64,000 nt of DNA from assembly GCF_013200955.2 (NCBI RefSeq), contig NZ_CP053697.2, positions 2,480,001-2,544,000 of the forward strand, given 5' to 3'. A program made the translations under genes and the position numbers. Below, piece by piece: positions 1-9,467 of the stretch. Numbering within the stretch: position 1 is the first letter of the stretch; every line of letters starts with the position of its first letter. The DNA comes from Pseudomonas campi (GTDB lineage: Bacteria > Pseudomonadota > Gammaproteobacteria > Pseudomonadales > Pseudomonadaceae). A model generated the notes under the pieces. The model was given only the letters and a program-made list of their open reading frames with translations. It did no database searches and was not told the DNA's origin.

Positions 1-558
1 CCCGGGCTCGATCAGCACCACGTCGATGCCGTAGATGGCCAGCTCTACCCGCAGCACATCGCTGACCGCCTCCAGGGCATGCTTGCTGGCCGCATAACTG
101 CCGGTCAGCGGCGTGGCCACCCGGCCCGACATCGAGCCGAGGTTGATTAACCGCCCCGCCCGCTCACTGCCCGCATAGGCGCCGAGCAAGGGAGCAAAGG
201 CCTGGATCACCGCCAGCAGCCCAAACAGATTGACCTCGAACAGGCCGCGGATCTCCGCCAGCGGCTGCAACAGCAGCGGACCGCAGGGCGAGGCGATACC
301 GGCGTTGTTGACCAGCGCCGCCAGCCCCTGCTGACCCACCCAGCCCTCGACCTGGCGCAGCGCCGCGGGCAAGTCCTGCGCCTTGCTGACATCGAGCAGC
401 AGCGGCAGAAAGTCATCCCCCAGCTCCCCACTCAGGCGCCGGGCATCGGCCTCGCTGCGCAGCGTGCCAATGACCCGATAGCCCCGCCTGAGCAACAACC
501 GGGCGCAGTCCAGGCCGATGCCCGACGAGACGCCGGTGATCATCACAAAAGGTTTCAT
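1..558 (-). CDS. SDR-family oxidoreductase, partial (C-terminus off the left edge)
   Basis: Short-chain dehydrogenase/reductase, an NAD(P)-dependent soluble oxidoreductase of unknown substrate. Reading from the ATG at 558, the protein starts MKPFVMITGVSSGIG, the classical TGxxxGIG cofactor loop. The NNAG motif, a conserved Ser near GSMSGR and the YAASK catalytic Tyr/Lys motif follow in the expected order. The frame stays open for 186 codons to position 1, so about 60-80 residues of a usual 250-280-residue SDR are missing. It ends its visible part at LIEPG, typical of the segment after the active site. No neighbour fixes the substrate. The family call is sure, the function is not. Confidence 0.92.
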   Translation of the reverse strand, partial: MKPFVMITGVSSGIGLDCARLLLRRGYRVIGTLRSEADARRLSGELGDDFLPLLLDVSKAQDLPAALRQVEGWVGQQGLAALVNNAGIASPCGPLLLQPLAEIRGLFEVNLFGLLAVIQAFAPLLGAYAGSERAGRLINLGSMSGRVATPLTGSYAASKHALEAVSDVLRVELAIYGIDVVLIEPG

Positions 559-640
559 CTACTCACTCCAAAGCACTGGGAATGCGGCACAGGGTTGTGC
601 CTGCGCCGACGGTCCATCCGGCCGCCGGCGGGGTGGAGGT

Positions 641-1390
641 TCAGGGCGCGCTCTCCACCTGATTGAGCGCCAGCTCATCCAGATCCAGCACGGCCCGCGT
701 CAGATAGAACTCAGCGCCACCCTGACCGCCGGCCTGGGTATCCATCAGGATGGAGCGAACGAACTGATAGTTACGCCGCACACCGGTCAGCAGCTGCTGT
801 TGCTCTTCGGCCACCTGCAGCTGGGTAAAGCGTTGCGCGACGAGCTGATCGAGCAGCTGCACCCGCTTGCCCAGCAGCGGCACGGGTGCACCGCTTGGCC
901 AGGGGTACTGGCGCACCTGTTGGTCCAGCAGCAGGCTGGCCAGGTCCTGACTCTGCTGGTGCAACAGGCTCAGAGAGGTCGGCTCGCTGAGGCCCGCATC
1001 GGCGTAGGCCTCCCCCGCCGCTTGCTGCAACTGGCGTTGCTGCAGCAACAAGGCTTCGAGCAGCGCCGGGTAACGCTGCTGCTCTTTGCTGCTCAGCCCA
1101 TCGAGTTCGGCGAAGCTGCGTTGAATCGCCTGCAGGGGCCGCGCCAGGGCACTCGGCTGGCCCAACTGCTGGACATGGCTGGCGAGCGTATTGAGGTGGT
1201 AGTAGGCCGCCGTCAGGCTGCGTGGATCAGGCGTGCGTAGCGCCGGATTGAAGTACAGCAAGGCGCTGGCGCTGAGCAGTTGCGCGCGACTGCCCACCTC
1301 ACTGAGCAACTGGGCATCACGCAGACTGACTTGCGCCTGAGCGGGAAGCAGGCCAAGGCTGAGCACGCAGAACAGGATGAAACTACGCAT
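641..1390 (-). CDS. conserved hypothetical exported protein, 249 aa
   Basis: Unrecognised protein. The first 19 residues (Met-Arg, a hydrophobic core, then AQA) form a clear Sec signal peptide with probable cleavage after AQA, so it is periplasmic. The mature part is rich in Leu, Gln and Ala with many Gln runs and looks wholly alpha-helical. No catalytic or metal-binding motif was seen. The gene lies between an SDR gene and an MFS transporter on the same strand, with a 45-bp gap to the transporter, so it may be co-transcribed. Helical periplasmic proteins of this kind often act as adaptors or chaperones, but nothing here shows that. Confidence 0.7.
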   Translation of the reverse strand: MRSFILFCVLSLGLLPAQAQVSLRDAQLLSEVGSRAQLLSASALLYFNPALRTPDPRSLTAAYYHLNTLASHVQQLGQPSALARPLQAIQRSFAELDGLSSKEQQRYPALLEALLLQQRQLQQAAGEAYADAGLSEPTSLSLLHQQSQDLASLLLDQQVRQYPWPSGAPVPLLGKRVQLLDQLVAQRFTQLQVAEEQQQLLTGVRRNYQFVRSILMDTQAGGQGGAEFYLTRAVLDLDELALNQVESAP

Positions 1391-1435
1391 GGTGTGTCCT
1401 TACTTTTTATTGTTGTTAGGGGAGTAACGAGAACC

Positions 1436-2671
1436 TCATGGCCTGTCCGGCTGCGCCGAGTCTGCTTGCCGCTGCCCGGTAGTGCGCGGGCGGCGGCCAA
1501 GCCAGTAGAGCGCCAGGAAGAACGCCAGCAGCCCGAGGTATTGCAGCGCCGCCATGCCCAGCGCCAGGTGCAGGGGGCTACCCAGCAGCCACGGCACCAA
1601 CCAGGCCGAGGCCAGCGCATTGGCCAGCTGCTGCAGGGTGATGTAGCCGCTGGCGGCCAGTCCGCGGCGCGCGGGAAAGCGATCCAGGGCCAACAGTTGC
1701 AGCCCCGGCTGCGTCAGCATGAGGCCCAGGCCGAACAGCGGCAGGGCCAGGATCGACCAGGGCAAACCCACCGGCAGCCACAGGTTGACCGCGATATTGA
1801 TCAGCGTGGCCAGCAGCATCAGCAGGTGCCCGAGTCCAACGCCGGCCGCAGCCGTCATGCGCCCGGCCACCCAGTGAGACGCCAGCGAGCCGAGCAGCAA
1901 CCCGCCCACCAGCGGCAGGAACAGCCAGGCAAAGTCCTCCGCGCCTAACCCCAGGTGCTCGGTGACAAAGCGCGGGGCGCTCAACACATAGAGGTAGATG
2001 GCCGCGTTGACCCCGGCATTGGCCAGGCACAGCAGCAGAAACGGACCATCGCGCAGCAGTTCGGCGAAGGCCCGCGTCAGCGCCAGGGGATGCAGCGACT
2101 GGCGCTTCTCCTGCACCAGGGTTTCCCCCAGGTGCCGCCAGCAACCCAGCAAAAGCAGGGCACTGATGGCGGCGAGAAAAGCGAAAATGCCGCGCCAGCC
2201 GACCACCGGCAGCAACCAGCCACCACAGAGCGGCGCCAGTGCCGGGGCCAGGGAAAACAGGATGGCCACCAGCGCCATCTGCTGCTGAGCCTGCACGCCA
2301 TCGAAGCGATCACGGACCATCGCCCGCCCGACCACGATGCCGATGCCGGCAGACAGCCCCTGCACTACACGACCGGCAAACAGCCACTCGATGGTCGGGG
2401 CCAGGGCACACACCAGCGAGGCCAGCAGAAACAGGGCCAGGCCGAGCAGAATAAAGCCGCGCCGGCCGATGGCATCGGAGATAGCGCCATGCCAGACGAT
2501 GGTCAGGGCAAAGGGCAGCAGATAGGCCGTGAGGGTTTGCTGCACCTGTGCCGGCGTTGCCCCCAGGTCGCTGCCAATCACCGCAAAGGCCGGCAGATAG
2601 GTGGCAATGGCGAACTGGCCCAGGGAAGCCAGGCTGGCCACCAGCACGACGAAGAGGTAGGGGTTACGCAT
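1436..2671 (-). CDS. MFS transporter, Bcr/CflA drug-efflux type
   Basis: Inner-membrane proton-driven exporter of the major facilitator superfamily, 411 aa with about 12 hydrophobic segments. The N-terminal part (PAFAVIGSDLGA, then QQTLTAYLLPFA) and the motif around DAIGRRGFILLG, followed by GRVVQGLSAGIGIVVGRAMVRD, match the Bcr/CflA/CmlA group (bicyclomycin, florfenicol, sulfonamide or dipeptide efflux). The ATG at 2671 is preferred over an upstream in-frame TTG at 2683. The substrate cannot be told from sequence. The downstream exported protein at 641-1390 may belong to the same transcript. Confidence 0.85.
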   Translation of the reverse strand: MRNPYLFVVLVASLASLGQFAIATYLPAFAVIGSDLGATPAQVQQTLTAYLLPFALTIVWHGAISDAIGRRGFILLGLALFLLASLVCALAPTIEWLFAGRVVQGLSAGIGIVVGRAMVRDRFDGVQAQQQMALVAILFSLAPALAPLCGGWLLPVVGWRGIFAFLAAISALLLLGCWRHLGETLVQEKRQSLHPLALTRAFAELLRDGPFLLLCLANAGVNAAIYLYVLSAPRFVTEHLGLGAEDFAWLFLPLVGGLLLGSLASHWVAGRMTAAAGVGLGHLLMLLATLINIAVNLWLPVGLPWSILALPLFGLGLMLTQPGLQLLALDRFPARRGLAASGYITLQQLANALASAWLVPWLLGSPLHLALGMAALQYLGLLAFFLALYWLGRRPRTTGQRQADSAQPDRP

Positions 2672-2847
2672 GCTGATCGTCAATCCTGACTTCCATGGAC
2701 GCGCTCTTCAGAGAGACCCTTCAGGGAGATGCCGCAAGCGCTCCCCCGTCAACCAAGCGGCGCGCTGCCGGATGGCAGCACGCACCAGCTTGACCGGGGC
2801 CGCTTCTCCCCAGCCTGGTACAGGGTGGAGCAAAGGGAGCCCAGTGC

Positions 2848-3477
<630 letters not shown>

Positions 3478-3479
3478 GA

Positions 3480-4175
3480 TCAGTTCCTCACCGTACGGAC
3501 TTCGATGCGTTTTTCCGGGCTGCGGTTGAGCACCAGGCGCTGTACATAGATACCCGGCAGATGGATTTCATCCGGCGCCAGCTCGCCGATCTCGACGATT
3601 TCCTCGACCTCGGCGACGCACACCTGGCCGGCCTTGGCGCACAGCGGATTGAAGTTGCGCGCGGTCTTGTTGAACCTCAGGTTGCCGGCCTTGTCCGCCA
3701 CGGCGCCCTTGATCAGTGCCAGGTCGGCGGTCAGCGAACGCTCCATGACGTACCAGTGGCCGTCGAACTCGCGGGTTTCCTTGCCTTCGGCGATCAGCGT
3801 GCCGTAGCCGGTGCGGGTGTAGAACGCCGGGATGCCGGCACCGCCGGCCCGCAGCTTCTCGGCCAGGGTGCCCTGCGGGGTGAACTCAAGCGTGAGCTCG
3901 CCGGCCAGGTACTGGCGCTCGAACTCCTTGTTGCCGCCGACGTAGGAGGAAATCATCTTCTTGATCTGCCGGCTGTACAGCAGCGGACCGAGGCCGAAGT
4001 CATCCACCCCACAGTTGTTGCTGATGATGGTGAAGTCCTTCTTGCCGGTCTCGCCCAGTGCCGCGATCAGCGCCTCGGGAATGCCGCACAGGCCGAAGCC
4101 GCCGGAGGCGATGGTGATGCCGTCGTGGACGATGCCGGCCAGCGCGGCGTGGGCATCGGGATAGATCTTGTTCAT
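3480..4175 (-). CDS. 3-oxoacid CoA-transferase, subunit A
   Basis: Alpha subunit partner of the adjacent subunit B, 231 aa, usual length. It shows the family I CoA-transferase glycine-rich stretch [13 protein letters not shown] near residues 21-33, the SNNCGVDD segment and the conserved [23 protein letters not shown] region. Start ATG at 4175 follows a GAGGA ribosome site. It lies 30 bp downstream of the PHA synthase gene, which suggests a phaC-CoA-transferase operon. The complex is cytosolic. The pair is more often seen in ketone-body, carnitine or leucine catabolism than beside phaC, so the linkage is worth noting. Confidence 0.93.
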   Translation of the reverse strand: MNKIYPDAHAALAGIVHDGITIASGGFGLCGIPEALIAALGETGKKDFTIISNNCGVDDFGLGPLLYSRQIKKMISSYVGGNKEFERQYLAGELTLEFTPQGTLAEKLRAGGAGIPAFYTRTGYGTLIAEGKETREFDGHWYVMERSLTADLALIKGAVADKAGNLRFNKTARNFNPLCAKAGQVCVAEVEEIVEIGELAPDEIHLPGIYVQRLVLNRSPEKRIEVRTVRN

Positions 4176-4205
4176 GGATGTCCTCGGGGTTGGATATCGC
4201 CTGCG

Positions 4206-6128
4206 TCAACGTTCCAGCACATAGGTGCCGGGGGCGGCGCACAGGGCCGGGTATTTTTTCGAACCGAGCGATTTGGGCGCCGTGCGGCTGACGCCGGAGC
4301 GCTCGCCGATCCACTGTCGCCAGTGCGGCCACCAGCTGCCTTGCTGGCGTTCGCCGGCCGCCGCGAGCCAGTCCTCGGCGTCTGCCTGGCTGGCACTGGC
4401 GGCGTAAAAGTGCGCCTTGGGGTTGCCAGGCGGGTTGACCAGGCTTTGCAGGTGGCCGGCGTTGGAGAGCACGAAGGTGCTCTGCTCGCCGAACAGCCGG
4501 GCGGTGCCGTAGCAGCCCTGCCAGGGGGTGATGTGGTCGGTGGTGCCGCCGACCACATAGGCACCGACCTGCACCTGGCCCAAGTCGATCGGCAGGCCGC
4601 GCACCCACAGCTTGTTCGGGTTGCTGAAGGGGTTGTGCTGGATCAGGTCCAGGTAGTCGGCGTGCAGCTGGGCCGGCAGGCGCGTGGTGTCGCTGTTCCA
4701 GGCCAGGATGTCGAAGGCCGGCGGTTTGTTGCCGAGCAGGTAGTTGTTGACCCAGTAGTTCCAGATCAGGTCGTTGGGCCGCAGCCAGGCGAACATGCGC
4801 GCCATTTCCTGGCCGCTGAGCACACCCTTGCGCCGCGAATTGGCCTTGGCCGCGGCCAGCGCCGCCGGGGTGGCGATCAGGCCGATGCTGGTGGCGTCCA
4901 TCACCGAAGGCATGTCCAGCACGCACACCGCCCAGCAGGTGTTGGCCACCTTGGCGCTCTCCCCTACGGCCGCCAGCCAGCCCAGGTAGGCGGCCAGGGT
5001 GATGCCGCCGGAGCAGGAGCCCCACATGTTCACGTCCGGGCTGCCGCTGATCTGCCGCGCCACGTCCACCGCCTGGTCCAGGCACTGCACATAGTCGGAC
5101 AGGCCCCAGTCGCGCTGTTTGGCGGTGGGGTTGCGCCAGCTGATGACGAACAGCTGCACGCCGCTGTCTTGCACCCACTTGATCAGGCTCTTTTCCGGCG
5201 ACAGGTCGACGGCGTAGTACTTGTTGATCTGCGGCGGCGACATCACCAGCGGCCGCTCGAACACGTTCGGCGTGCTCGGCGCGTACTGCAGCAGCTCGAA
5301 CATCTTGTTGCGGAACACCACTTCGCCCTTGGCGGTGGCGATGTTCTCGCCCAGCTTGAACGGCTCGCTGTCGACCTGGCTGGGCATGCCCTGGTTGTGC
5401 AGGATGTCGCGGGCCAACTGGCGACCGCCCTGCAGCAGGCTCATGCCGCCGGTGTCGAGCACCTTGCGCAGCGCCGTGGGGTTGGTCAGCAGCAGGTTGC
5501 TGGGAGCCAGGGCGTCGACCAGCAGCGAGGCGACGAAACGGGCACGGCCCTTGTCGGCACCTTCCAGATCCGACGCCTCGATAAAGGCGCTGAGCTCGCG
5601 CTCGCCGGCCAGGTAACTCTGCACCAAAGCACGCAGAAAGCCGTTGCTCTGCCAGGTCGGATCGGCGAAGCGCTTGTCCTTGGCTGCCGGCGCCAGCTCT
5701 GACTCGCCGGTGGCGATGCGGTACAGCTCCCGCAGGTAGTTGCCGGAGTGCATGCCGGCCTTGAACGGGGTGCGCAGCACGGCCTTGAGCAAGGTGCCGG
5801 CGGCACCGAGCAGATCGCGCGGGCGCACGCCGATCAGCGGGGTCACCGCCAGGGTGTGGCGCTCGGCGGCGACGGCCAGCTCGATCGCGGGGACTTCGGC
5901 AGCCTTTATCACCGCCTTCTTTACCGCCGGCTTGGCGACCGTCTTCACTGCCTTCTTCAGCGGCTGCTTTGCGGCCTCGTGCTCGCTCGGCTGGGCGCCC
6001 TGCCCGACCGCCGCGACGCTTTTGGCCCGGCTGGCGCGCGGCTTGCGCGGCGCCCGTGGGGTAACGGCGGGCGCAGCGGGCTGTTCGGCGCCGCTCGGGG
6101 CCGCAGGCATTGCGGGGGGTTGGCTCAT
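4206..6128 (-). CDS. phaC: poly(3-hydroxyalkanoate) synthase, class II-like with N-terminal extension
   Basis: Polymerises (R)-3-hydroxyacyl-CoA into PHA on the granule surface. The lipase-like box GSCSGG places the nucleophile at Cys372; Asp531 (GGTTDH) and His559 (NAGHLQ) complete the triad, all present. The C-terminus APGTYVLER is class II-like. At 640 aa it is about 80 residues longer than usual class II enzymes (about 560). The extra N-terminus (1-80) is rich in Ala, Pro and Lys with a KKAVK/KPAVKKAV segment like the AAKP-type tails of phasin PhaF. There are no phaZ, phaD, phaF or phaI genes beside it, so this is not the canonical pha cluster but a stand-alone synthase next to a CoA-transferase. 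Confidence 0.93.
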   Translation of the reverse strand: MSQPPAMPAAPSGAEQPAAPAVTPRAPRKPRASRAKSVAAVGQGAQPSEHEAAKQPLKKAVKTVAKPAVKKAVIKAAEVPAIELAVAAERHTLAVTPLIGVRPRDLLGAAGTLLKAVLRTPFKAGMHSGNYLRELYRIATGESELAPAAKDKRFADPTWQSNGFLRALVQSYLAGERELSAFIEASDLEGADKGRARFVASLLVDALAPSNLLLTNPTALRKVLDTGGMSLLQGGRQLARDILHNQGMPSQVDSEPFKLGENIATAKGEVVFRNKMFELLQYAPSTPNVFERPLVMSPPQINKYYAVDLSPEKSLIKWVQDSGVQLFVISWRNPTAKQRDWGLSDYVQCLDQAVDVARQISGSPDVNMWGSCSGGITLAAYLGWLAAVGESAKVANTCWAVCVLDMPSVMDATSIGLIATPAALAAAKANSRRKGVLSGQEMARMFAWLRPNDLIWNYWVNNYLLGNKPPAFDILAWNSDTTRLPAQLHADYLDLIQHNPFSNPNKLWVRGLPIDLGQVQVGAYVVGGTTDHITPWQGCYGTARLFGEQSTFVLSNAGHLQSLVNPPGNPKAHFYAASASQADAEDWLAAAGERQQGSWWPHWRQWIGERSGVSRTAPKSLGSKKYPALCAAPGTYVLER

Positions 6129-6177
6129 GACGGTTCTCGAACTGACGGACGCGGAAGGCGCGGGCTCAATGGGTAAC

Positions 6178-7188
6178 TCACCAGGCCCACTGCAACAGCA
6201 GCAGCACCAGGACGACGAGGAACACGGTTTCGCCGATCATCAGCAGGATCGGCTTGATCCCCACTGCGGCCAGCTCCTTGATCTGGGTTTTCATGCCCAG
6301 GGCACTGATGGCCACCACCAGGCACCAGCGCGACAGCTCGTTGACCCCGCCCTGCACCACCTGCGGCACCCAGCCGGTGCTGTTGATGCAGGCCAGCGCG
6401 AGGAAGCCGACGGCGAACATCGGCAGCAGCGGCGGCCGCTTGCCGGTCGTGTCGGCGCCCTGCATGCGGGTGATCATGGCGGCCACCACGATCACCGGCA
6501 GCAGCATAGCGACGCGCATCAGCTTGACCACGGTGGCGGTGTCGCCGGTCTCGGTGGACATGCTGTAACCGGCACCGACCACCTGGGCTACATCGTGAAT
6601 GGTCGCACCGAGGAACACCCCGGCCATTTGCGGCGACAGGCCGACCCAGTTGGCGATCATCGGATAGAGGATCATCGCTACGGTGGACAGCGCCGACACG
6701 CCAATCACGGTAAACAGAACGGCACGTTCCTTCTGCGGGTGGTTGGGCAGCGCGGCGGCCAGCGCCAGGGCGGCCGAGGCACCGCAGATAGCGGTGGCGC
6801 CGCCGGTGAGCATGCCGAACAGGCGCTGGAAGCCCATCAGCTTGGCCGCCACCACCGACACCAGAATGGTCACCACCACCAGCGTCACCACCAGCGCCAC
6901 CGGCTTCCAGCCGAGGCCGGCGATCTGCTCCAGGGTGATGCGCATGCCCAGCAGGGCCACGCCGATACGCAGCACGCTGCGCGCGGTGAACTCGATGCCC
7001 GGCTTGCACTTGCCCTCGCCGGAGAGGAAGTTCAGCGACATGCCTAACAGCAGGGCGAACAGCATCACCGGCGCGCCGTAATGCTCGGAGAGGAAAGTCG
7101 CCGCGGCAGCGACGATCAGGCTGACGACAACGCCCGGCGCCAGTTCGCGCGCGCGGCTCTGGATGCTGGCAAGTGCGAGGCTGCTCAT
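6178..7188 (-). CDS. YeiH-family inner-membrane exporter (putative sulfate/sulfite)
   Basis: Polytopic membrane protein of the YeiH/UPF0324 family (336 aa, about 10-11 hydrophobic helices), annotated in the family as a putative sulfate exporter. Recognisable features are the loop FLSGEGKCKPGIEF, the GGATAICGASAALA stretch and GVFLGATIHDVAQVVGAG. It overlaps the upstream FrnE-like gene by 4 bp (start 7188, upstream stop at 7185), so translation is coupled. With a TauD-type dioxygenase in the same run, export of sulfite or sulfate released from an organosulfonate is a reasonable guess, but that is inference only. Confidence 0.85.
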   Translation of the reverse strand: MSSLALASIQSRARELAPGVVVSLIVAAAATFLSEHYGAPVMLFALLLGMSLNFLSGEGKCKPGIEFTARSVLRIGVALLGMRITLEQIAGLGWKPVALVVTLVVVTILVSVVAAKLMGFQRLFGMLTGGATAICGASAALALAAALPNHPQKERAVLFTVIGVSALSTVAMILYPMIANWVGLSPQMAGVFLGATIHDVAQVVGAGYSMSTETGDTATVVKLMRVAMLLPVIVVAAMITRMQGADTTGKRPPLLPMFAVGFLALACINSTGWVPQVVQGGVNELSRWCLVVAISALGMKTQIKELAAVGIKPILLMIGETVFLVVLVLLLLQWAW

Positions 7189-7850
7189 GCCGACAGCTCC
7201 TGGGCAGCGCTGTAGGCCAGGGTTTCGAGCATGGCCGCGAGCAGCACTTCGGCCGGCTGCGCACCGGAAACGGACTGACGTCGGTCGAGAATGAAATGCG
7301 GCACCCCGCCTGCCGCCGCGTTGACCAGGCCGACAAAGGGCTCGCCATCACCCCGCAGGCAGTCGGCCACGGCCGAGCGTTCGAGGCCGCAGGATTCGGC
7401 GATGCTCAGCAGGGTGGCGCGCGCGCCAAGGTCTTCGCCATGCTGGAAATAGGCGGCGAACAGGCGTTCCAGCAAGGCATCGCGCTGGGCCGGCTCGGCC
7501 AGTGCCTCAGCCCGCTGCAGCAGGCGGTGGGCATCGGCGGTATTGGGCATGCGGGCGATGCGCGTCAGGTCGATCTCCAGGCCGGCCGCCGCAGCGGCCT
7601 GCTGCACCTGGGCCTGGCGCATGCGCACGGCCTCGGCGCTGCCCAGGCGGTTGAGGTAGAACTCGGCAAAGGGCTCGCCCTGGGCCGGCATATGCGGCAG
7701 CAGCTGCACGCCATGCCAGACCAGATCGACCGCGACCTCCGGACGACTGGCGCGCAGCTGCGCCAGGGCACGCTCCAGCTGGCGCTTGCCGATCAGGCAC
7801 CAGGGGCAGATGAAATCGAAGAACACATCGATCCGCAGCGAACGACTCAC
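7185..7850 (-). CDS. DsbA-family oxidoreductase, FrnE/HCCA-isomerase-like
   Basis: Cytosolic thioredoxin-fold protein of the DsbA superfamily, 221 aa, no signal peptide. The N-terminal FFDFICPWCLIGKR gives the redox motif Cys15-Pro-Trp-Cys18, then an all-alpha insertion and a conserved cis-Pro region GVPHFIL near residues 178-184. This pattern is that of FrnE-like proteins, relatives of 2-hydroxychromene-2-carboxylate isomerases, used in polyketide tailoring, thiol stress or aromatic catabolism. It overlaps both neighbours by 4 bp (YeiH downstream, MFS upstream), so the three form a tight translational unit. The role may be glutathione-dependent isomerisation or thiol protection; sequence does not decide. 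Confidence 0.9.
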   Translation of the reverse strand: MSRSLRIDVFFDFICPWCLIGKRQLERALAQLRASRPEVAVDLVWHGVQLLPHMPAQGEPFAEFYLNRLGSAEAVRMRQAQVQQAAAAAGLEIDLTRIARMPNTADAHRLLQRAEALAEPAQRDALLERLFAAYFQHGEDLGARATLLSIAESCGLERSAVADCLRGDGEPFVGLVNAAAGGVPHFILDRRQSVSGAQPAEVLLAAMLETLAYSAAQELSA

Positions 7851-9172
7851 GACTGCACCTCCAGCGCCGCATCGAGCGCCTTGTCCTCACCGCCATTGCC
7901 TTTCAGGCGGGCCATGTCCTTGAGGTAGTGGCGCTTGCCGTAGAAGAACACCGCTGCCGCAGCGATGCTGACCAGTGGCACCAGTTGGAAGGCGTTGTCC
8001 AGGCCGATCAGGTCGGAGAGCTTGCCGGTCAGCAGCGGCCCGGTGGCCAGGCCGAGCAGGTTGTTGGCCAGGGTCAGGGTGGCGAAGGCGGTGCCGTGCA
8101 CGCTGTAGTGGGTCAGGTTGGCGACCATGGCGCCAGCCGGGCCGGAGGTGCCGGCAGCGATCAGCATGCCCAGGCCGATCATCACCAGCTGCGGCATGCC
8201 GAACGGCAGGGCGAAGGCCAGCGACAGCAGCAGGCAGCTACCCAGGCAGTAGGCGATGGACAGCATGAATTTGCGATCCGGACGGTTGCGGCACATGCGG
8301 TCGCTGAGCATGCCGCAGAGGATCATGCCGGCGCCGCTGCACAGCACGATGATCGCCGCCACCGCGCCGGCCTTGTCAGTGGTCATGCCGTAGAAACGGT
8401 TGAGGTAGCTGGGCATCCAGACGATCACGGTGCCGCCGACGAACAACTGCAGACCGCTGCCGACATAGGCGCTGATCACCGAGCGGCTGGAGTACAGGGT
8501 GCGCAGCGGGCGGCTGACCTTGTCCGCCGCTTTGCGCGCGGCGGAGGCTGCCGCCTGGGGGGCGATACGCGAGGTCTTGACGATGAGCGGGTAGAGCAGC
8601 GCCAGCACCAGGCCGAAGATGGCCATGCCGGCAAAGGCCCAGCGCCAGCCGAAGTGCTGAGCCAGCACGCCACCGGCCGCCATGCCCAGCACGGAGCCGA
8701 ACATGCCACCGGAAATGAAGGCACCGGAAAGGGTGGCGCGCATCTCGCGGGGGAACACCGAAACCACCACGGCGATACCCACGCTGCCGTAGGCGGCTTC
8801 GCCGACGCCGACCAGGAAACGCGCAACGAACATCTGCTCATAAGTCTCGGCCACGGCGCAGCCCAGGGTCGCCAGGCTCCACAGCACGGCCATGATGGTC
8901 AGGCTCTTGATCCGGCCGAAGCGGTCGGCCATCAGCGACAGCGGGAAGGTCAGCAGGCCGACCATCAAGGCGACGATGCCGCTGAGCAGGCCCAGCTGGC
9001 TGTCGGACAGCGCCCACTCTGCCTTGAGCAGAGGGAATACGGCGTTGAGCACCTGGCGCGACATGTAGTCGGAGATCAGCAGACCGAAGGTCAGCGCAAA
9101 AACGATCCAGGCATAGGTGCGTGGAATACCGAGCGACGTGTCGATACCGTCGTCGCTGATGTGATGGGCCAT
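7847..9172 (-). CDS. MFS transporter (anion/aromatic acid symporter-like)
   Basis: Major facilitator transporter, 441 aa from the ATG at 9172, chosen because AGGAGG sits just upstream; an in-frame extension to 9391 lacks a ribosome site and reads unlike protein. It has 12 predicted helices, the DRFGRIKSLTIM loop 2-3 motif and a central charged loop. The N-terminal AWIVFALTFGLLISDYMSRQVLNAVFP segment resembles transporters of organic acids or sugar acids rather than drug pumps. It overlaps the FrnE-like gene by 4 bp. Being in one run with catabolic enzymes, it probably imports their substrate (inference). A 295-bp gap upstream, without gene, likely holds its promoter. Confidence 0.85.
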   Translation of the reverse strand: MAHHISDDGIDTSLGIPRTYAWIVFALTFGLLISDYMSRQVLNAVFPLLKAEWALSDSQLGLLSGIVALMVGLLTFPLSLMADRFGRIKSLTIMAVLWSLATLGCAVAETYEQMFVARFLVGVGEAAYGSVGIAVVVSVFPREMRATLSGAFISGGMFGSVLGMAAGGVLAQHFGWRWAFAGMAIFGLVLALLYPLIVKTSRIAPQAAASAARKAADKVSRPLRTLYSSRSVISAYVGSGLQLFVGGTVIVWMPSYLNRFYGMTTDKAGAVAAIIVLCSGAGMILCGMLSDRMCRNRPDRKFMLSIAYCLGSCLLLSLAFALPFGMPQLVMIGLGMLIAAGTSGPAGAMVANLTHYSVHGTAFATLTLANNLLGLATGPLLTGKLSDLIGLDNAFQLVPLVSIAAAAVFFYGKRHYLKDMARLKGNGGEDKALDAALEVQS

Positions 9173-9467
9173 GCTGCCTCCTGGGAGCGTTTTGTTGTAC
9201 TTGGAACCGGCTCTGAAAAAGCTTCGCCCCGACTCTTCGTGGGAGTGGACGCCCGGTGCATGTGCTTGTCTGCGTGGCGACAAGCGGGAAACACCGGTCT
9301 GGTGGAAGCCTTTGCACAATCGGATCGAGGTCGGTCGAACACGGGCGGCCAGGCCTCCCGTGTCCGTCACGGCCCCTGTGCCGCGGGGCAAGCCCGCGAC
9401 TCAGTATCCGCCCCCTGACCTGACCCGCAGGGGACTGATTACTTGCCTCAGCCGCGCTGCGGCTGAA
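9173..9467. other. 295-bp intergenic region
   Basis: Gap between the BKACE gene stop and the MFS start on the minus strand. No ORF with protein-like composition and no tRNA was seen. It contains an imperfect GC-rich dyad near 9343-9375 (AGGCCTCCCGTGTCC and following) and the AGGAGG site of the MFS gene at its left end. It may contain a promoter or attenuator separating two transcripts. Confidence 0.4.

Noticed and set aside
3561..5702. 713-codon plus-strand open frame across phaC and CoA-transferase genes
   Set aside because: Antisense shadow caused by high GC; low-complexity composition, no ribosome site, real genes on the other strand have intact motifs.
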